From Fodinibacter sp963800505 (lineage in GTDB: Bacteria; Actinomycetota; Actinomycetes; Actinomycetales; Dermatophilaceae), in contig CAWDBL010000037.1 in assembly GCA_963800505.1 (NCBI GenBank), positions 186,001 to 250,000 on the forward strand: a stretch of DNA of 64,000 bases, in the 5' to 3' direction. The notes below the pieces were generated by a model, which saw only the letters and a list, made by a program, of their open reading frames with translations, was not told where the DNA came from and did no database searches. The first letter of the stretch is position 1. The number at the start of each line of letters is the position of its first letter. This document shows, in pieces, positions 41,966-51,097 of the stretch. The translations under genes and the position numbers were made by a program.

Positions 41966-43017
41966 GCGGTGGCCCCGCCCTCGGGTGTGCGGTGGTCGGG
42001 TGAGTCGAGGTCGGGCGCCACCAGCCGACCCAGCGCCGCGAGGTCGCGCTCCGCGTGGTGCTGGCGCACGTACAGGGTGAGGTCGGCGACGCGCGCGGCG
42101 TGCACGGCATCCATCGCGAGCGGGGCGGGCCCGAGGGCGTGACCCACGGTGGTGAGGACCAGCTCGGCGCACCCCGCCGCCTGCGCCCGCACCCGGGCCG
42201 CGAGGAGGCGGCCGGCGGCGCCGTCGGCCCGCCCGGCGTCGATCGCCTCGGCAGCGTCGCGCAGGCTGAGGAGCGTGGCGTGCAAGGAGGCATCGCACGC
42301 ACCGAGGTGCATGAGTGCGACCTGGTCCGGCGGCCGGGTGCCCGCGGCGGCCCACAGCGAGCCGGCCAGGGCTGCGGCGCCGCCGAACCAGACCGCCGCC
42401 ACCCCGATGCCGCCCCACGCGAAGCCGGGCCGGCCGAGGTACCAGCCGGGCGCGCCCACCGGGCTCGCGGGCACGGCGTCGAAGGTCACGGTGCTCGTGG
42501 TGAGGTCGCGCAGCCCACGTGGCACCCAGGCGCCCGGGTCCACCGACACCCCTTCGTCGCTCAGGTCGACCGCGAACAGGCCGGCCGGGCCGTCGTCGGG
42601 GTCGGCGGTGACCAGGGCGTGCGAGACGCGGTCGGCGAGTGAGCACCACGGCTTCGCGCCGGTCAGCCCCCAGACGCCAGCGCCGTCACGACGGGCGACC
42701 AGGCGCGTGCCCGGGGGTGAGGCGGCGTAGACGCCCCAGGTGGCGCCCTTGGGCACCGGGGCGGAAGCCTGCTCGAGGATGGCCACGGCATCCCAGTGCG
42801 GTTCGACGGTGCGCGCCGTGGTGAGGTCGACGCTGCCCAGACTCGCCAGCGACGACAGCACGCGCCAGGTGTCGCGCCCCATCGAGCGGGCGACCTGCTC
42901 GCGGTTGCGAGCGAGTGCGAGTGACCCCTTGACGTCGCCCGCGACCACCCGGGCGTCGTCGGCAACACCCGAGTCGCCCCACTCGTCGAAGCACCAGGGA
43001 CCGCGGGCTGATGTCAC
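41962..43017 (-). CDS. Acyl-CoA dehydrogenase-like protein
   Basis: The 351-residue protein has the all-alpha/beta/alpha ACAD fold in shortened form. It carries GLTGAKPWCSLADRVSHALV (the beta-domain FAD/substrate region), GVAAVWFGGAAALAGSLWAA and a C-terminal helix pair (VLTTVGHALGPAPLAMDAVH) where the flavin is held. The active-site Glu is not obvious, as in several divergent ACAD-like proteins. It begins the minus-strand operon with PIG-L/methyltransferase and GT2. Confidence 0.8.
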   Translation of the reverse strand: MTSARGPWCFDEWGDSGVADDARVVAGDVKGSLALARNREQVARSMGRDTWRVLSSLASLGSVDLTTARTVEPHWDAVAILEQASAPVPKGATWGVYAASPPGTRLVARRDGAGVWGLTGAKPWCSLADRVSHALVTADPDDGPAGLFAVDLSDEGVSVDPGAWVPRGLRDLTTSTVTFDAVPASPVGAPGWYLGRPGFAWGGIGVAAVWFGGAAALAGSLWAAAGTRPPDQVALMHLGACDASLHATLLSLRDAAEAIDAGRADGAAGRLLAARVRAQAAGCAELVLTTVGHALGPAPLAMDAVHAARVADLTLYVRQHHAERDLAALGRLVAPDLDSPDHRTPEGGATA

Positions 43018-43151
43018 CTCGTCGTTCTACCCGCTCGATGCCGTTTCAGCGCCGTCCGGTGCGGGCAAAACTGTGCTGTCGAAGGCCCGGCTGACGTGAC
43101 CGGCCCGTAGGGTCGTCCGCAGTCGAGGGGGCGAGCAGAGGAGGCGTTGAC

Positions 43152-43943
43152 ATGGGTGACACTGGCCACGAGACGAGCGGGATGCCGGTGCGGGTCGCCG
43201 AGCTCGTCATCGTGCGACACGGCGAGAGCGTGGGCAACCTCGCCGCGGCGGCGGCCGGCGAGAGGGGACTGGCCCGGCTCGAGCTCGACTACCGCGACCC
43301 CGACACCCCGCTCTCCGACAACGGTGTCGCACAGGCGGATGCGCTCGGGCGGCACCTCGCCGAACTCTCGGATGACGAGCGCCCGGAAGTGGTGCTCGGC
43401 TCGCCGTACGTGCGCGCCGCCAGCACGATGGAGCACGCCCTTCGAGGGCTGCCGTCGGCCCCACGCCCGGTGTTCGACGAGCGGCTGCGCGAGCGTGACC
43501 TCGGGCTCTTCGACGGCATGACCGGGCAGGGCATCCGCGACACCTACCCGGAGGAGGCGAAGCGCCGCGAGGCGATGGGCAAGTTCTACTACCGCCCGCC
43601 CGGTGGCGAGAGCTGGACCGACGTGGTGCTCCGCGTGCGAGGGGTGCTCGGCGACCTCGACCAGGTGTACGCGGGGCGACGGGTGTGGGTGTTCACCCAC
43701 CAGGCCGTGATCATGGCGTTCCGCTTCCTGCTGGAGTCGCTCACCGAGCAGGAGCTGCTCGACATCGACGGCAGCACCCCGCTCGCCAACTGCTCGGTGA
43801 CCCGGTACCGGGGCACGGATGCCGGTGGGCTGCGCCTGGTCGGCTACGGCGACGTCGAGCACCTCGAGTCCTCCGACGCCGAGCCGACCCACGAGGAGCC
43901 GCACGAGGTGGGGCAGGCGGCGACCGCAGGTGACCGGTCGTGA
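43152..43943 (+). CDS. Histidine phosphatase-family protein
   Basis: The 263-residue protein has the RHG catalytic motif IVRHGESVGNL (about residue 23), the second His in FTHQAVIMAFRFL and LGSPYVRAASTMEHAL with the Arg expected. A YRDPDTPLSDNGVAQADALG segment fits small phosphoglycerate-mutase-like phosphatases. ATG 43152 follows GAGGAGG. It overlaps nnrD by 4 nt, so the two are co-transcribed. Confidence 0.9.
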   Translation: MGDTGHETSGMPVRVAELVIVRHGESVGNLAAAAAGERGLARLELDYRDPDTPLSDNGVAQADALGRHLAELSDDERPEVVLGSPYVRAASTMEHALRGLPSAPRPVFDERLRERDLGLFDGMTGQGIRDTYPEEAKRREAMGKFYYRPPGGESWTDVVLRVRGVLGDLDQVYAGRRVWVFTHQAVIMAFRFLLESLTEQELLDIDGSTPLANCSVTRYRGTDAGGLRLVGYGDVEHLESSDAEPTHEEPHEVGQAATAGDRS

Positions 43944-44845
43944 GTGACGGGCCCGAGCCGGCGGTGGTGGTCACCCCGGCCCTGCTGCGCAGCCGGCCGC
44001 TGCCGTCGCCGGGGGGCAACAAGAACGAGAAGGGCCGCCTGCTCATCGTCGGCGGCAGCCGCCAGACCCCGGGGGCGGTGCTCCTCGCCGCCGAGGCGGC
44101 GCTGCGCGTGGGTGCGGGGAAGGTGCAGGTGGCCACCACGGCATCCACCGCGACCCTGGTGGGGGTCGCGCTGCCCGAGTGCTTCCTGGTCGGCCTGCCC
44201 GAGGACGACGACGGCGAGCTGGTCGCTTCCGCTGCTGACCGGGTGCTCGAGCTGGCGGAGCAGGCCGACACCGTTCTCGCCGGCCCCGGCATCGGGACGC
44301 CGGACGCCGCCCGCGAGCTGCTCGAAGCGGTCGTGCCGCAGCTCGGGTCGGCCCTGGTCGTCGACGCGCTCGGCACGGCCTACCTCACCGCGCACCCCGA
44401 CGGTGTGCGCCACCTCGTCGACCGTGCGCTGGTGACCCCCAATGCCGGCGAGCTCGCCCAGGTGCTGCAGGAGGACGGGGACGAGGTGGAGGGCGACGTG
44501 CTGGCGGCCATCCAGCGCGCTGCGCGCCGCACCGGGGCCACGGTGCTGTCCGGCAGCGACAGCTCGTTCGTCTGCGAGCCGTCGGGGAAGTCCTGGCGCC
44601 TCGACGTCGGCGCCCCGGGGGCGGCCGTGGCCGGCTCCGGCGACGTGAAAGCGGGTGCGGTGGCCGGGCTGCTGGCCCGCGGACTGTCCCCGGCGAGGGC
44701 CGCGGCCTGGGGTGCCTATGTGCACGGTCGGGCCGGCGAACGGCTCACCGCCGAGGTGGGCCGCACCGGCTTCCTGGCTCGGGAGGTCGTGCGCGGGCTG
44801 CCGGCCGCCCTGGCCGAGGTCGAGCTGGGGGTCACCGACGGCTGA
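43940..44845 (+). CDS. nnrD: ADP-dependent NAD(P)H-hydrate dehydratase
   Basis: The 301-residue protein is the ribokinase-fold repair enzyme that dehydrates damaged NAD(P)H. It has GNKNEKGRLLIVGGSRQTPG, the substrate region AGPGIGTPD, TPNAGELAQVL and the catalytic GSGDVKAG (usually GTGDVLAG), then AAAWGAYVHGRAGERL. It stands without the epimerase domain. The start ATG overlaps the previous stop. A degraded copy of its 3' end lies 121-123 nt downstream. Confidence 0.88.
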   Translation: MSDGPEPAVVVTPALLRSRPLPSPGGNKNEKGRLLIVGGSRQTPGAVLLAAEAALRVGAGKVQVATTASTATLVGVALPECFLVGLPEDDDGELVASAADRVLELAEQADTVLAGPGIGTPDAARELLEAVVPQLGSALVVDALGTAYLTAHPDGVRHLVDRALVTPNAGELAQVLQEDGDEVEGDVLAAIQRAARRTGATVLSGSDSSFVCEPSGKSWRLDVGAPGAAVAGSGDVKAGAVAGLLARGLSPARAAAWGAYVHGRAGERLTAEVGRTGFLAREVVRGLPAALAEVELGVTDG

Positions 44846-44995
44846 GCAGGCTCTCGTCCCTTCGGCCGGTGGTCCGGCTGTCGGGGTAGGCCCCTTCCCG
44901 GCCCGGGGGGCCGTGCGCGGGTGCCGGATACCTTCGCCGAGGTCGAGCTGGGCGTGACCGAGGGCTGAGCGGCGTTCGTCCCTTCGTCGATGGTC
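44813..44995 (+). repeat. Duplicated 3' end of nnrD
   Basis: 44813-44874 (the last nnrD codons, the stop and about 30 nt beyond) recurs at 44936-44995 with about 85% identity and small indels. The second copy encodes AEVELGVTEG followed by a stop in the corresponding frame. It has no start or promoter. It indicates a local segment duplication. Confidence 0.7.
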
Positions 44996-45147
44996 GCCCC
45001 CACAGGCAGCCTCGATGTCGCGCTGTCCGTGCCGACCGGGTCGGGCCTCGTGGCGGGCCGCTTCACGAAGACCGGCGACCGCGCCCCCGGACTCGAGAGC
45101 GCTGCTCAGCTGTTCGAAATGATTCTGCTGCAGGCGAACACAAGCAT

Positions 45148-45184
45148 TCGAACACTTGTGCGAGACAGGGTTCGTCGGTAGAAT
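45148..45184 (+). promoter_or_regulatory. LexA (SOS) box overlapping the promoter of the DUF222/HNH gene
   Basis: TCGAACACTTGTGCGA (45148-45163) matches the actinobacterial SOS consensus TCGAAC-N4-GTTCGA at all but one of the twelve fixed positions. It covers a -35-like TTGTGC (45156-45161), which lies 17 nt before TAGAAT (45179-45184). The expected start, about 45191, is followed by GGGGAAGGGGGAG and ATG 45208. In Mycobacterium tuberculosis several 13E12 genes carry LexA boxes. Confidence 0.85.
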
Positions 45185-45207
45185 CGTGTCACGGGGAAGG
45201 GGGAGTC

Positions 45208-47568
45208 ATGGCCACGTCGAAGCGGCACGTCGAGCGGTCGGCCGCCGCTGCTGCCACGCCTGCCGCCGCGCCGACGACGGACCTCGCTGAGGCTGTGACG
45301 TTGGGTGCGCGCCGGGTCGCCGCCGCCATCACCGACCCGGGCGACCGAAGCCGTGACCAGTGGCTGGGCGTCGTGCGGGACTGCCAGTTGCTGATCAACA
45401 CCGTCGCCGCGGTGCAGGACAGGGCCATCGCTGAGGCCGCCCGCCGCGAGAGCGTGTGGTGCGAGGACGGCACCCTCGGCGAGAGCGTGCACGTCCCCGG
45501 CCGGGTGACCCTGGATGCCGCCGACGTCGTCGCACCGCTGATCGGGGCGACGCACCAGCAGGCCCAGCGCCGGGTCGAGCAGGCGGTGCGCCTGGCCGCG
45601 CACCGGGTGCCGGTGCCGGCCGAGCAACCCGACCTGCCCCAGCCCAGCGGGCTCGGTGGGCTGCACCAGGCGATGGCGGACGGGCAGCTCGACGGGTACC
45701 GCGCCGGGGTGGTCGCGTTCGAGCTCGAGGTGGCACCCGCCGACGTCGCCGACGCGGTCGTGGCCGCACTGTCCGGGCACCTGGGCGAGGACTCCTCCTC
45801 GCTGCGCAAACGCACCCGGGTGCTGCTCTCACGCGTCTCGCCCGACCTGGTCCGCGAACGCGCCCAAAGGGCGCGCGCCAACACCGGGCTGCGCCGGTGG
45901 GTCGCCGAGCCCGGCGTCGACGAGTGGCACGGCACCTTCCCCAGCGAGGACGCCGCCACCGCCTGGGCCGCGATCGACCGCCTCGCCCACGACCTGGTCG
46001 CCGCCGGCACCTGCACCAACATCGAACAGGCCCGCGGCAAAGCACTGACCGACCTGGTCACCGGCAACGCCACCATCGACGTCCAGATCGTCCTCACCGT
46101 CCCAGCCGACACCCAACCCGGCCCTCACACCCCTCACACCCCCGCCCCGACCGAAGTGGCAGCCGACCCCCACGTGTCCGGAACCGCCCAGCCGGCGAGC
46201 GGCGAGCCACCGTTCGACACCGCAGCATTGACGGATGCCGCTGCGGGTGTGGTCCGCAACGACCAAGGCGCCCTCGACGGAGACCCTCTCGACCCCAGGA
46301 ACCTCGGTCCCGACCGCCCCGTCGGCGGTGCGGCCACCGCGCAGCACACCTCGGCGACCGACCCCCAAGGGCCGGCCGCACCCGCCGTGCGCACCGAAGA
46401 CCTTGCCGCCGTGAACGCCGAGCCCCAGCAGACCTCGGCGACCGACCCCCAGGGGACTGCCGCACCCGCCGAGCGCACCGAAGACCTTGCCGCCGTGAAC
46501 GCCGAGCCCCAGCAGACATCGGCGACCGACCTCCAAGAGCTGTCCGCGCCAACCGAGCGCACCGACGACCTGGCCGAGGTGCATGGAGCACCGCCGCCAA
46601 CGAGGCCAACAGTGGCCGACGTCCCGGCCCACGCCCCACCAGCTCATCCCCTGGCAGCAACCGGGTCAGACGGGAGCCCCACCCATTCCTCACCACCGCA
46701 TCCGACGAAGAGCGGGTCGGACGACGACCTGATCGAGGTGCAGGGGAGCCGACCGTCCGAGCCGCTACTCGTGCGCCGCGGCTGGCTGCGCGACCACCTG
46801 GAAAAGCAGCCGCCGCGACCAAAACGCGCCGCACGCCAGGCGCCACCGCCGTTCGTTCCCTGCGACCCGCTCACCGGGGCGCGACTCGACCCTCGTGACG
46901 ACCTCGCCACCAACGCCTACCGGCCAAGCGCCGAGCTCACCGCCCTGGTCAAGGCCCGCGACGGCCGATGCCGCTTCCCCGGCTGCTGCGTCGCCGCCCG
47001 GTTCTGCGACCTCGACCACGTGCGGCCCTGGCCCACCGGTCCCACCACCGCAACCAACCTGCTCACCCTCTGCCGACGCCACCACCGCATCAAGCAACGA
47101 CCCGGCTGGCGACTACACCTGGCACCCGACGGCACCACCACCTGGACCGACCCCACCGGTCAAGAGCGCACCACCGCGCCGCTCGACGCCCTGCGCACCC
47201 TGGTACTCGCAGCCGACCCCACCCACGCGGGCCTCGCGGCGACGCCGGCTGACCCTGTCGACGAGGGTGTCGCGGCGTCCCCTGCCAACCCAGCCCACCC
47301 GCAGCCCCCGGCCATCCAAGCACGAAAGCCGCTCCCGGCCACCGCGGCGGCCCCCAACGAGCGGCCGCTCGCCGAGCCCGTGACCGGCTCGGTGTGGAGC
47401 GCCCTCGAGCACCACCTGACCTTCAGGGTGGAGCACCACGTGCACCCGGTCGACGTCGCCATACGAACCCACCCCACTCACCGCCGCTGCACCTCAGCCG
47501 CCGACTTGCGAGTGGGCCACGCCCGAACGAAGGCCCGCGCTCAATGGCCGGACGAACCGCCCTTCTGA
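45208..47568 (+). CDS. DUF222 / HNH endonuclease (13E12 repeat family)
   Basis: The 786-residue protein has an N-terminal DUF222 domain (about 30-300), with GLRRWVAEPGVDEWHGTF and AWAAIDRLAHDLV as family hallmarks. A long low-complexity centre (residues 305-550) includes about three copies of a 28-residue repeat, TSATDPQGTAAPAERTEDLA-like. The HNH domain follows (DGRCRFPGCCVAARF, DLDHVRPW, NLLTLCRRHHRIKQRPGW, about 590-635). It probably nicks or cuts DNA. A LexA box precedes it, so expression likely follows DNA damage. It is among the larger members of the family because of the inserted repeat. Confidence 0.9.
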   Translation: MATSKRHVERSAAAAATPAAAPTTDLAEAVTLGARRVAAAITDPGDRSRDQWLGVVRDCQLLINTVAAVQDRAIAEAARRESVWCEDGTLGESVHVPGRVTLDAADVVAPLIGATHQQAQRRVEQAVRLAAHRVPVPAEQPDLPQPSGLGGLHQAMADGQLDGYRAGVVAFELEVAPADVADAVVAALSGHLGEDSSSLRKRTRVLLSRVSPDLVRERAQRARANTGLRRWVAEPGVDEWHGTFPSEDAATAWAAIDRLAHDLVAAGTCTNIEQARGKALTDLVTGNATIDVQIVLTVPADTQPGPHTPHTPAPTEVAADPHVSGTAQPASGEPPFDTAALTDAAAGVVRNDQGALDGDPLDPRNLGPDRPVGGAATAQHTSATDPQGPAAPAVRTEDLAAVNAEPQQTSATDPQGTAAPAERTEDLAAVNAEPQQTSATDLQELSAPTERTDDLAEVHGAPPPTRPTVADVPAHAPPAHPLAATGSDGSPTHSSPPHPTKSGSDDDLIEVQGSRPSEPLLVRRGWLRDHLEKQPPRPKRAARQAPPPFVPCDPLTGARLDPRDDLATNAYRPSAELTALVKARDGRCRFPGCCVAARFCDLDHVRPWPTGPTTATNLLTLCRRHHRIKQRPGWRLHLAPDGTTTWTDPTGQERTTAPLDALRTLVLAADPTHAGLAATPADPVDEGVAASPANPAHPQPPAIQARKPLPATAAAPNERPLAEPVTGSVWSALEHHLTFRVEHHVHPVDVAIRTHPTHRRCTSAADLRVGHARTKARAQWPDEPPF
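46340..46590 (+). repeat. Coding tandem repeat, period 84 bp, in the DUF222/HNH linker
   Basis: Copies start at 46340, 46424 and 46508 with the frame kept. The first two are nearly identical and the third diverges. The encoded unit is QQTSATDPQ... with ERTEDLAAVNAEP. Linker length may vary between strains by replication slippage. Confidence 0.8.
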
Positions 47569-47583
47569 ACCGGCTGCCAGGGG

Positions 47584-47672
47584 TGATGCAGGGGGAGGCA
47601 CCTGTCGCGCGTGGTGCATACCTCGGCCCATGTGGCTTCCTTCAGATGATGCAGGGGAGGCACCTGTCGCGC
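47584..47672. repeat. Two copies of a TGATGCAGGGG hairpin repeat
   Basis: 47584-47610 and 47647-47672 share TGATGCAGGGG(G)AGGCACCTGTCGCGC, with one base difference in length. Each folds: in the second copy TGCAGGGG pairs with CCCCTGCA. They lie between convergent genes and share the TGATGCAGGG start with the hairpin at 25242. They may be terminators of one repeat family. Confidence 0.65.
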
Positions 47673-47721
47673 CCCTGCACCACTCTGCCCCCGAGGTTGC
47701 TCCCTGACGGCGGCGCTGCTC

Positions 47722-48687
47722 TCAGCCCTGCTTGGCGCTGGTGGCGATGCCGTCGAGCACGTAGCGCTGGGTGAACGCGAAGATGATGATCATCGGGACG
47801 GTGGCGATCAGCGTGGCCGCCATGGCGATCTCCCAGTGGTACTCGCCGGAGAGCGCGAAGGCGTCGACGATCTGCTTCAGGCCGCGCGGCATCGTGTAGT
47901 AGTCGGGGGTCTGGAGGTAGATCAGTGGCTTCATCAGGTCCGACCAGCTGGCCTGCAGCTCGAACACGAACACGATGACGAGCGCCGGGCGAGCCAGCGG
48001 TAGCGCGATGGCGCGGAACATCCGCAGGTACGACGCCCCGTCGACCCGCGCGGCCTCGAACAGCTCGCGCGGGATGCCGAGGAAGAACTGCCGCAGCAGG
48101 AAGATGTAGAAGGCCGACCCGAACAAGTTCTGGGCCCACAGCGGCACCTGGGTGTCGATCATCCCGACCTGGTTCCAGATCAGGTAGACGGGGATCATCG
48201 TCACCGCGCCCGGCAGCATCATCGTGGCGAGCACCAGCCCGAAGAGCAGGTTGCGGTAGCGGAAGCGGAAGTAGGCGAACCCGAAGGCGACCAGGGCGCT
48301 CGAGAGGGTGACCGCTGTGGCGGCCATCAGGCCGACGGTCACGGAGTTGAACAGCCAGCGCAGCACCGGCCCGGCATCCCACACCGCCGCGAAGTTCGAC
48401 CACTGCACCGTCTCGGGCACGAGCCGGTTGTCGAACACCTGCTCCTTGGGCTTCAGCGACGCCGACACCAGCCACACCAGCGGGTAGACGAACGCCATGG
48501 TCGCGAGGAACAGCACCGCGAGGTAGAGACCCCGCCAGAACCAGGACCGCACGGTGGTGTCGCGGTCGCGGCCCGGTCGGCCGTCACCCGCGAGCGGGGC
48601 GGCCCCGGCAGGACCGCGAGTGCTGGCCGGGCCCTGCTCGCCACCGCCGCCAATCGGTGGAATGCCCTGGACGACAGGCGTACTCAT
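47722..48687 (-). CDS. Carbohydrate ABC transporter permease (MalG/AraQ type)
   Basis: The 321-residue permease has six helices. The EAA motif EAARVDGASYLRMFRAIALP (about residue 211) contacts the ATPase. The N-terminus is long, disordered and Gly/Pro-rich. The loop VSASLKPKEQVFDN after the first helix is typical of MalG-like proteins. It overlaps the other permease by 4 nt (ATGA). No ATPase gene is nearby, so a shared one such as MsiK is likely. Confidence 0.92.
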   Translation of the reverse strand: MSTPVVQGIPPIGGGGEQGPASTRGPAGAAPLAGDGRPGRDRDTTVRSWFWRGLYLAVLFLATMAFVYPLVWLVSASLKPKEQVFDNRLVPETVQWSNFAAVWDAGPVLRWLFNSVTVGLMAATAVTLSSALVAFGFAYFRFRYRNLLFGLVLATMMLPGAVTMIPVYLIWNQVGMIDTQVPLWAQNLFGSAFYIFLLRQFFLGIPRELFEAARVDGASYLRMFRAIALPLARPALVIVFVFELQASWSDLMKPLIYLQTPDYYTMPRGLKQIVDAFALSGEYHWEIAMAATLIATVPMIIIFAFTQRYVLDGIATSAKQG

Positions 48688-49589
48688 CGGCTGTCCCCTT
48701 CGTAGTACACGAACCGGTTCCCGACCCGCACCTGGATGACGGTGATGAAGAGGATGATGGCGAACAGCACCCAGGCCATCGCCGAGGCGAAGCCCATCCG
48801 GAAGAACTGGAAGGCGTTCTGGAAGAGGTAGACCATGTAGACGAGCGAGGCGTCGGATGCCGTGGCCTTCTGCTGGGGCCCGTAGAACATCGTGTACGCC
48901 TGGTCGAACATCTGCAGGGCCGCAATGGTGTGCGTGATGACGCTGAAGAAGATCGCGCCGGAGATCATCGGCACGGTCACGCTGAAGAAGCGGCGTGCCG
49001 CGCCGGCGCCGTCGAGCATGGCGGCCTCGTGCAGCTGCCGGGGCACGGCGTGCAGGGCCGCCAGGAAGATCACCACGCTGCCACCGACGGCCCACAGGCT
49101 GACGATGGCCAGCGACGGCTTGAGCCAGTTGGGGTCGGTGGTCCAGTCCGGCCCCTGGATGCCGACCCAGCCGAGCACCTGGTTGACCAGCCCGCGCTGC
49201 CCGTTGAGCAGGAGCAGGAACATCGCGCCTGCGGCGACGGCCGGCGTCATCACGGGAAGGTAGAACGCCGTGCGGAAGAACCCTGCGGCGCGACCGACCC
49301 GCTGCAGGAGCAGGGCCAGGCCGAGCGCCGCTGCGGTGCCGAGCGGCACGTAGAGCGCGGCGTAGATGAAGGTGTTGGCCAGCGAGGTGCGCACCCGCGG
49401 GTCGGAGAGCAGCTCCTGGTAGTTGGCGCCGCCGACCCCGCGGGTGTTGCCGACCAGGGAGTAGTCGGTGAAGGACAGCGCGAGGCTGGCGACCATCGGG
49501 CCCGCGGTGAAGATGAAGAAGCCGAGGATCCAGGGCGAGATGAAGCCCAGGGCGGCGCGGGTCTCGCGCCGCTGCAGCGTGCTAGCCAT
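48684..49589 (-). CDS. Carbohydrate ABC transporter permease (MalF/LacF type)
   Basis: The 301-residue protein has six helices and the EAA motif HEAAMLDGAGAARRFFSVTV (about residue 176). It begins with ETRAALGFISPWILGFFIFT, the usual first helix of the LacF/UgpA group. Its start lies inside the end of the solute-binding-protein gene (8 nt overlap), so translation is coupled. It forms the permease heterodimer with the next protein. Confidence 0.92.
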   Translation of the reverse strand: MASTLQRRETRAALGFISPWILGFFIFTAGPMVASLALSFTDYSLVGNTRGVGGANYQELLSDPRVRTSLANTFIYAALYVPLGTAAALGLALLLQRVGRAAGFFRTAFYLPVMTPAVAAGAMFLLLLNGQRGLVNQVLGWVGIQGPDWTTDPNWLKPSLAIVSLWAVGGSVVIFLAALHAVPRQLHEAAMLDGAGAARRFFSVTVPMISGAIFFSVITHTIAALQMFDQAYTMFYGPQQKATASDASLVYMVYLFQNAFQFFRMGFASAMAWVLFAIILFITVIQVRVGNRFVYYEGDSR

Positions 49590-50970
49590 CGGTCGACACC
49601 TTCTGGTAGGCCGTCTGCGCCTCCTTCTGCGCCTGCGCCAGGGCCTCGCCCGGGTCCTGTCCCTCGAGGGCCCGCGACACCGCGCTCTTCCACGCGGCGT
49701 CGATCTCGGCACCGGCGGCCGAGGGGTTGAGCGCCTTGGCCGAGTCGAGCGAGCCGTAGAAGTTGTCGATCGCCGCCTTGAAGCCGGGGTCCGGGGCGTC
49801 CTTGAGGTACTTCTCGCGGATCTGGTCGTCGGCCACCTTGTTGGCGGTGAACAGGCCGGTGAAGAAGGACTTGTCCTCCGCCACCTTCTGCTCGCGCGCC
49901 TCCGCCGCCTTCATCCAGGTGTCGGTCGAGGTCATCGTCTTGGCCCACGCGCACGCCGCCACGGCGTTCTTCGCGCCCTTGGGGATCGCCCAGGCCGAGC
50001 CGCCGAGGATGCTCATCGGCTGGCCCTGGCGGTCGGTGAACGGCGTTGACTGCAGCTTCAGGCCGGCGGGGATGGAGTCGCGCAGCACGTTGACGTACCA
50101 GTTCTCCATCGGGAAGGCGGCGATGCTGTGCACGGTGAGCGGGTTCTTCTCGCCGAAGATGTCGTAGGAGTCGCGGAAGGACTTGAACTTGGTCCACCCG
50201 CCCTGGCTCTTCACCAGGTCGACGGTGTACTTCAGTGCCTCGACCGCCTTGGGGTCGTCGAGGTTCGGGGCGCCGTCGTCATCGACGATGTTCGCCCCGT
50301 TGGCCATCGCCCACTGCGGGAACGAGTCCGGGAGCTTGGGGTCGTAGCCGAGCCGCTTGATCTTGTTGCCGTCCTGCTGGAAGAGCTTGGCCGACGTGGC
50401 GGCCAGCGCGTCCCAGTCCTTTGTCTGGATCTGCTCGGGCGTGACGCCGGCCGAGCCGAGCGCGGTGCCGTCGATCAGGTTGGCCTGCACGATGTAGAAC
50501 TCGGGGATGCCGTAGACCTTGTCGGCGAGCGTCACGGACTGCATGGCCGCCGGGCGGTACTGGGAGGTGTCGATGCCCTGCCCGGAGATGCACTGGTCGA
50601 GCGGCTGGATGGCACCCTTCGCCGCGTAGGTGCCGATCAGCTGGCGGCTCATGTAGACCAGGTCGGGCGGGTTGCCGCTCGACACCGCCGTGAGGAACTG
50701 CTGGGCGTCGAAGTCACCCTTGTTGATGGTGACCTTCACGTCGGGAGCGGCCGCCTTGAAGGCCGCGACACGCGAGGTTCCGACCTCGTCCTCGCCGCCG
50801 AACCCCATCGTGGTGAGGGTGCCGCTCGGGGTGCCCGACCAGCCGGACGACCCGGAGCCACCGGAGCCGCCCCCGTTGCCCCCACCGCCGCTGTCGGACC
50901 CGCCGACTCCCGCACACCCCGCCACCAGCGCGACGGGCAGCAGCACCGCCACCCCCCAGGTCTTCCTCAT
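49582..50970 (-). CDS. Extracellular sugar-binding lipoprotein of an ABC importer
   Basis: The 462-residue lipoprotein has a signal peptide ending in the lipobox LVAGC (Cys at about residue 19), then a Gly/Ser-rich tether. The mature part is a family-1 solute-binding protein: GTLTTMGFGGEDEVGTSRVA, PDLVYMSRQLIGTYAAKGAI, QPLDQ, LGGSAWAIPKGAKNA at about residue 335. It is the first gene of the importer operon. A GTTT-N15-GGGTA promoter lies about 60 nt upstream. Confidence 0.92.
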   Translation of the reverse strand: MRKTWGVAVLLPVALVAGCAGVGGSDSGGGGNGGGSGGSGSSGWSGTPSGTLTTMGFGGEDEVGTSRVAAFKAAAPDVKVTINKGDFDAQQFLTAVSSGNPPDLVYMSRQLIGTYAAKGAIQPLDQCISGQGIDTSQYRPAAMQSVTLADKVYGIPEFYIVQANLIDGTALGSAGVTPEQIQTKDWDALAATSAKLFQQDGNKIKRLGYDPKLPDSFPQWAMANGANIVDDDGAPNLDDPKAVEALKYTVDLVKSQGGWTKFKSFRDSYDIFGEKNPLTVHSIAAFPMENWYVNVLRDSIPAGLKLQSTPFTDRQGQPMSILGGSAWAIPKGAKNAVAACAWAKTMTSTDTWMKAAEAREQKVAEDKSFFTGLFTANKVADDQIREKYLKDAPDPGFKAAIDNFYGSLDSAKALNPSAAGAEIDAAWKSAVSRALEGQDPGEALAQAQKEAQTAYQKVSTDG

Positions 50971-51029
50971 GGTCGCTCCCTCGGTCGGCCCCCACCGGAG
51001 GTCTTCCGGGCGGTGGGCATGCAGGTAGG

Positions 51030-51053
51030 TACCCACAACGACAGACCGAAAAC
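51030..51053 (-). promoter_or_regulatory. SigB/SigF-type promoter candidate (GTTT-N15-GGGTA)
   Basis: On the minus strand GTTT (51053-51050) and GGGTA (51034-51030) are 15 nt apart, matching the consensus of SigF/SigB-class factors. It points to the sugar-importer operon starting at 50970. Confidence 0.65.
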
Positions 51054-51097
51054 CCACCCCGACCTGGGGCGTGGCCCAGCCGGGCGCGCGTTCGCCC

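Noticed and set aside
44990..45181. 63-codon plus-strand ORF before the DUF222 gene
   Set aside because: It overlaps the LexA box and promoter and has no family resemblance.
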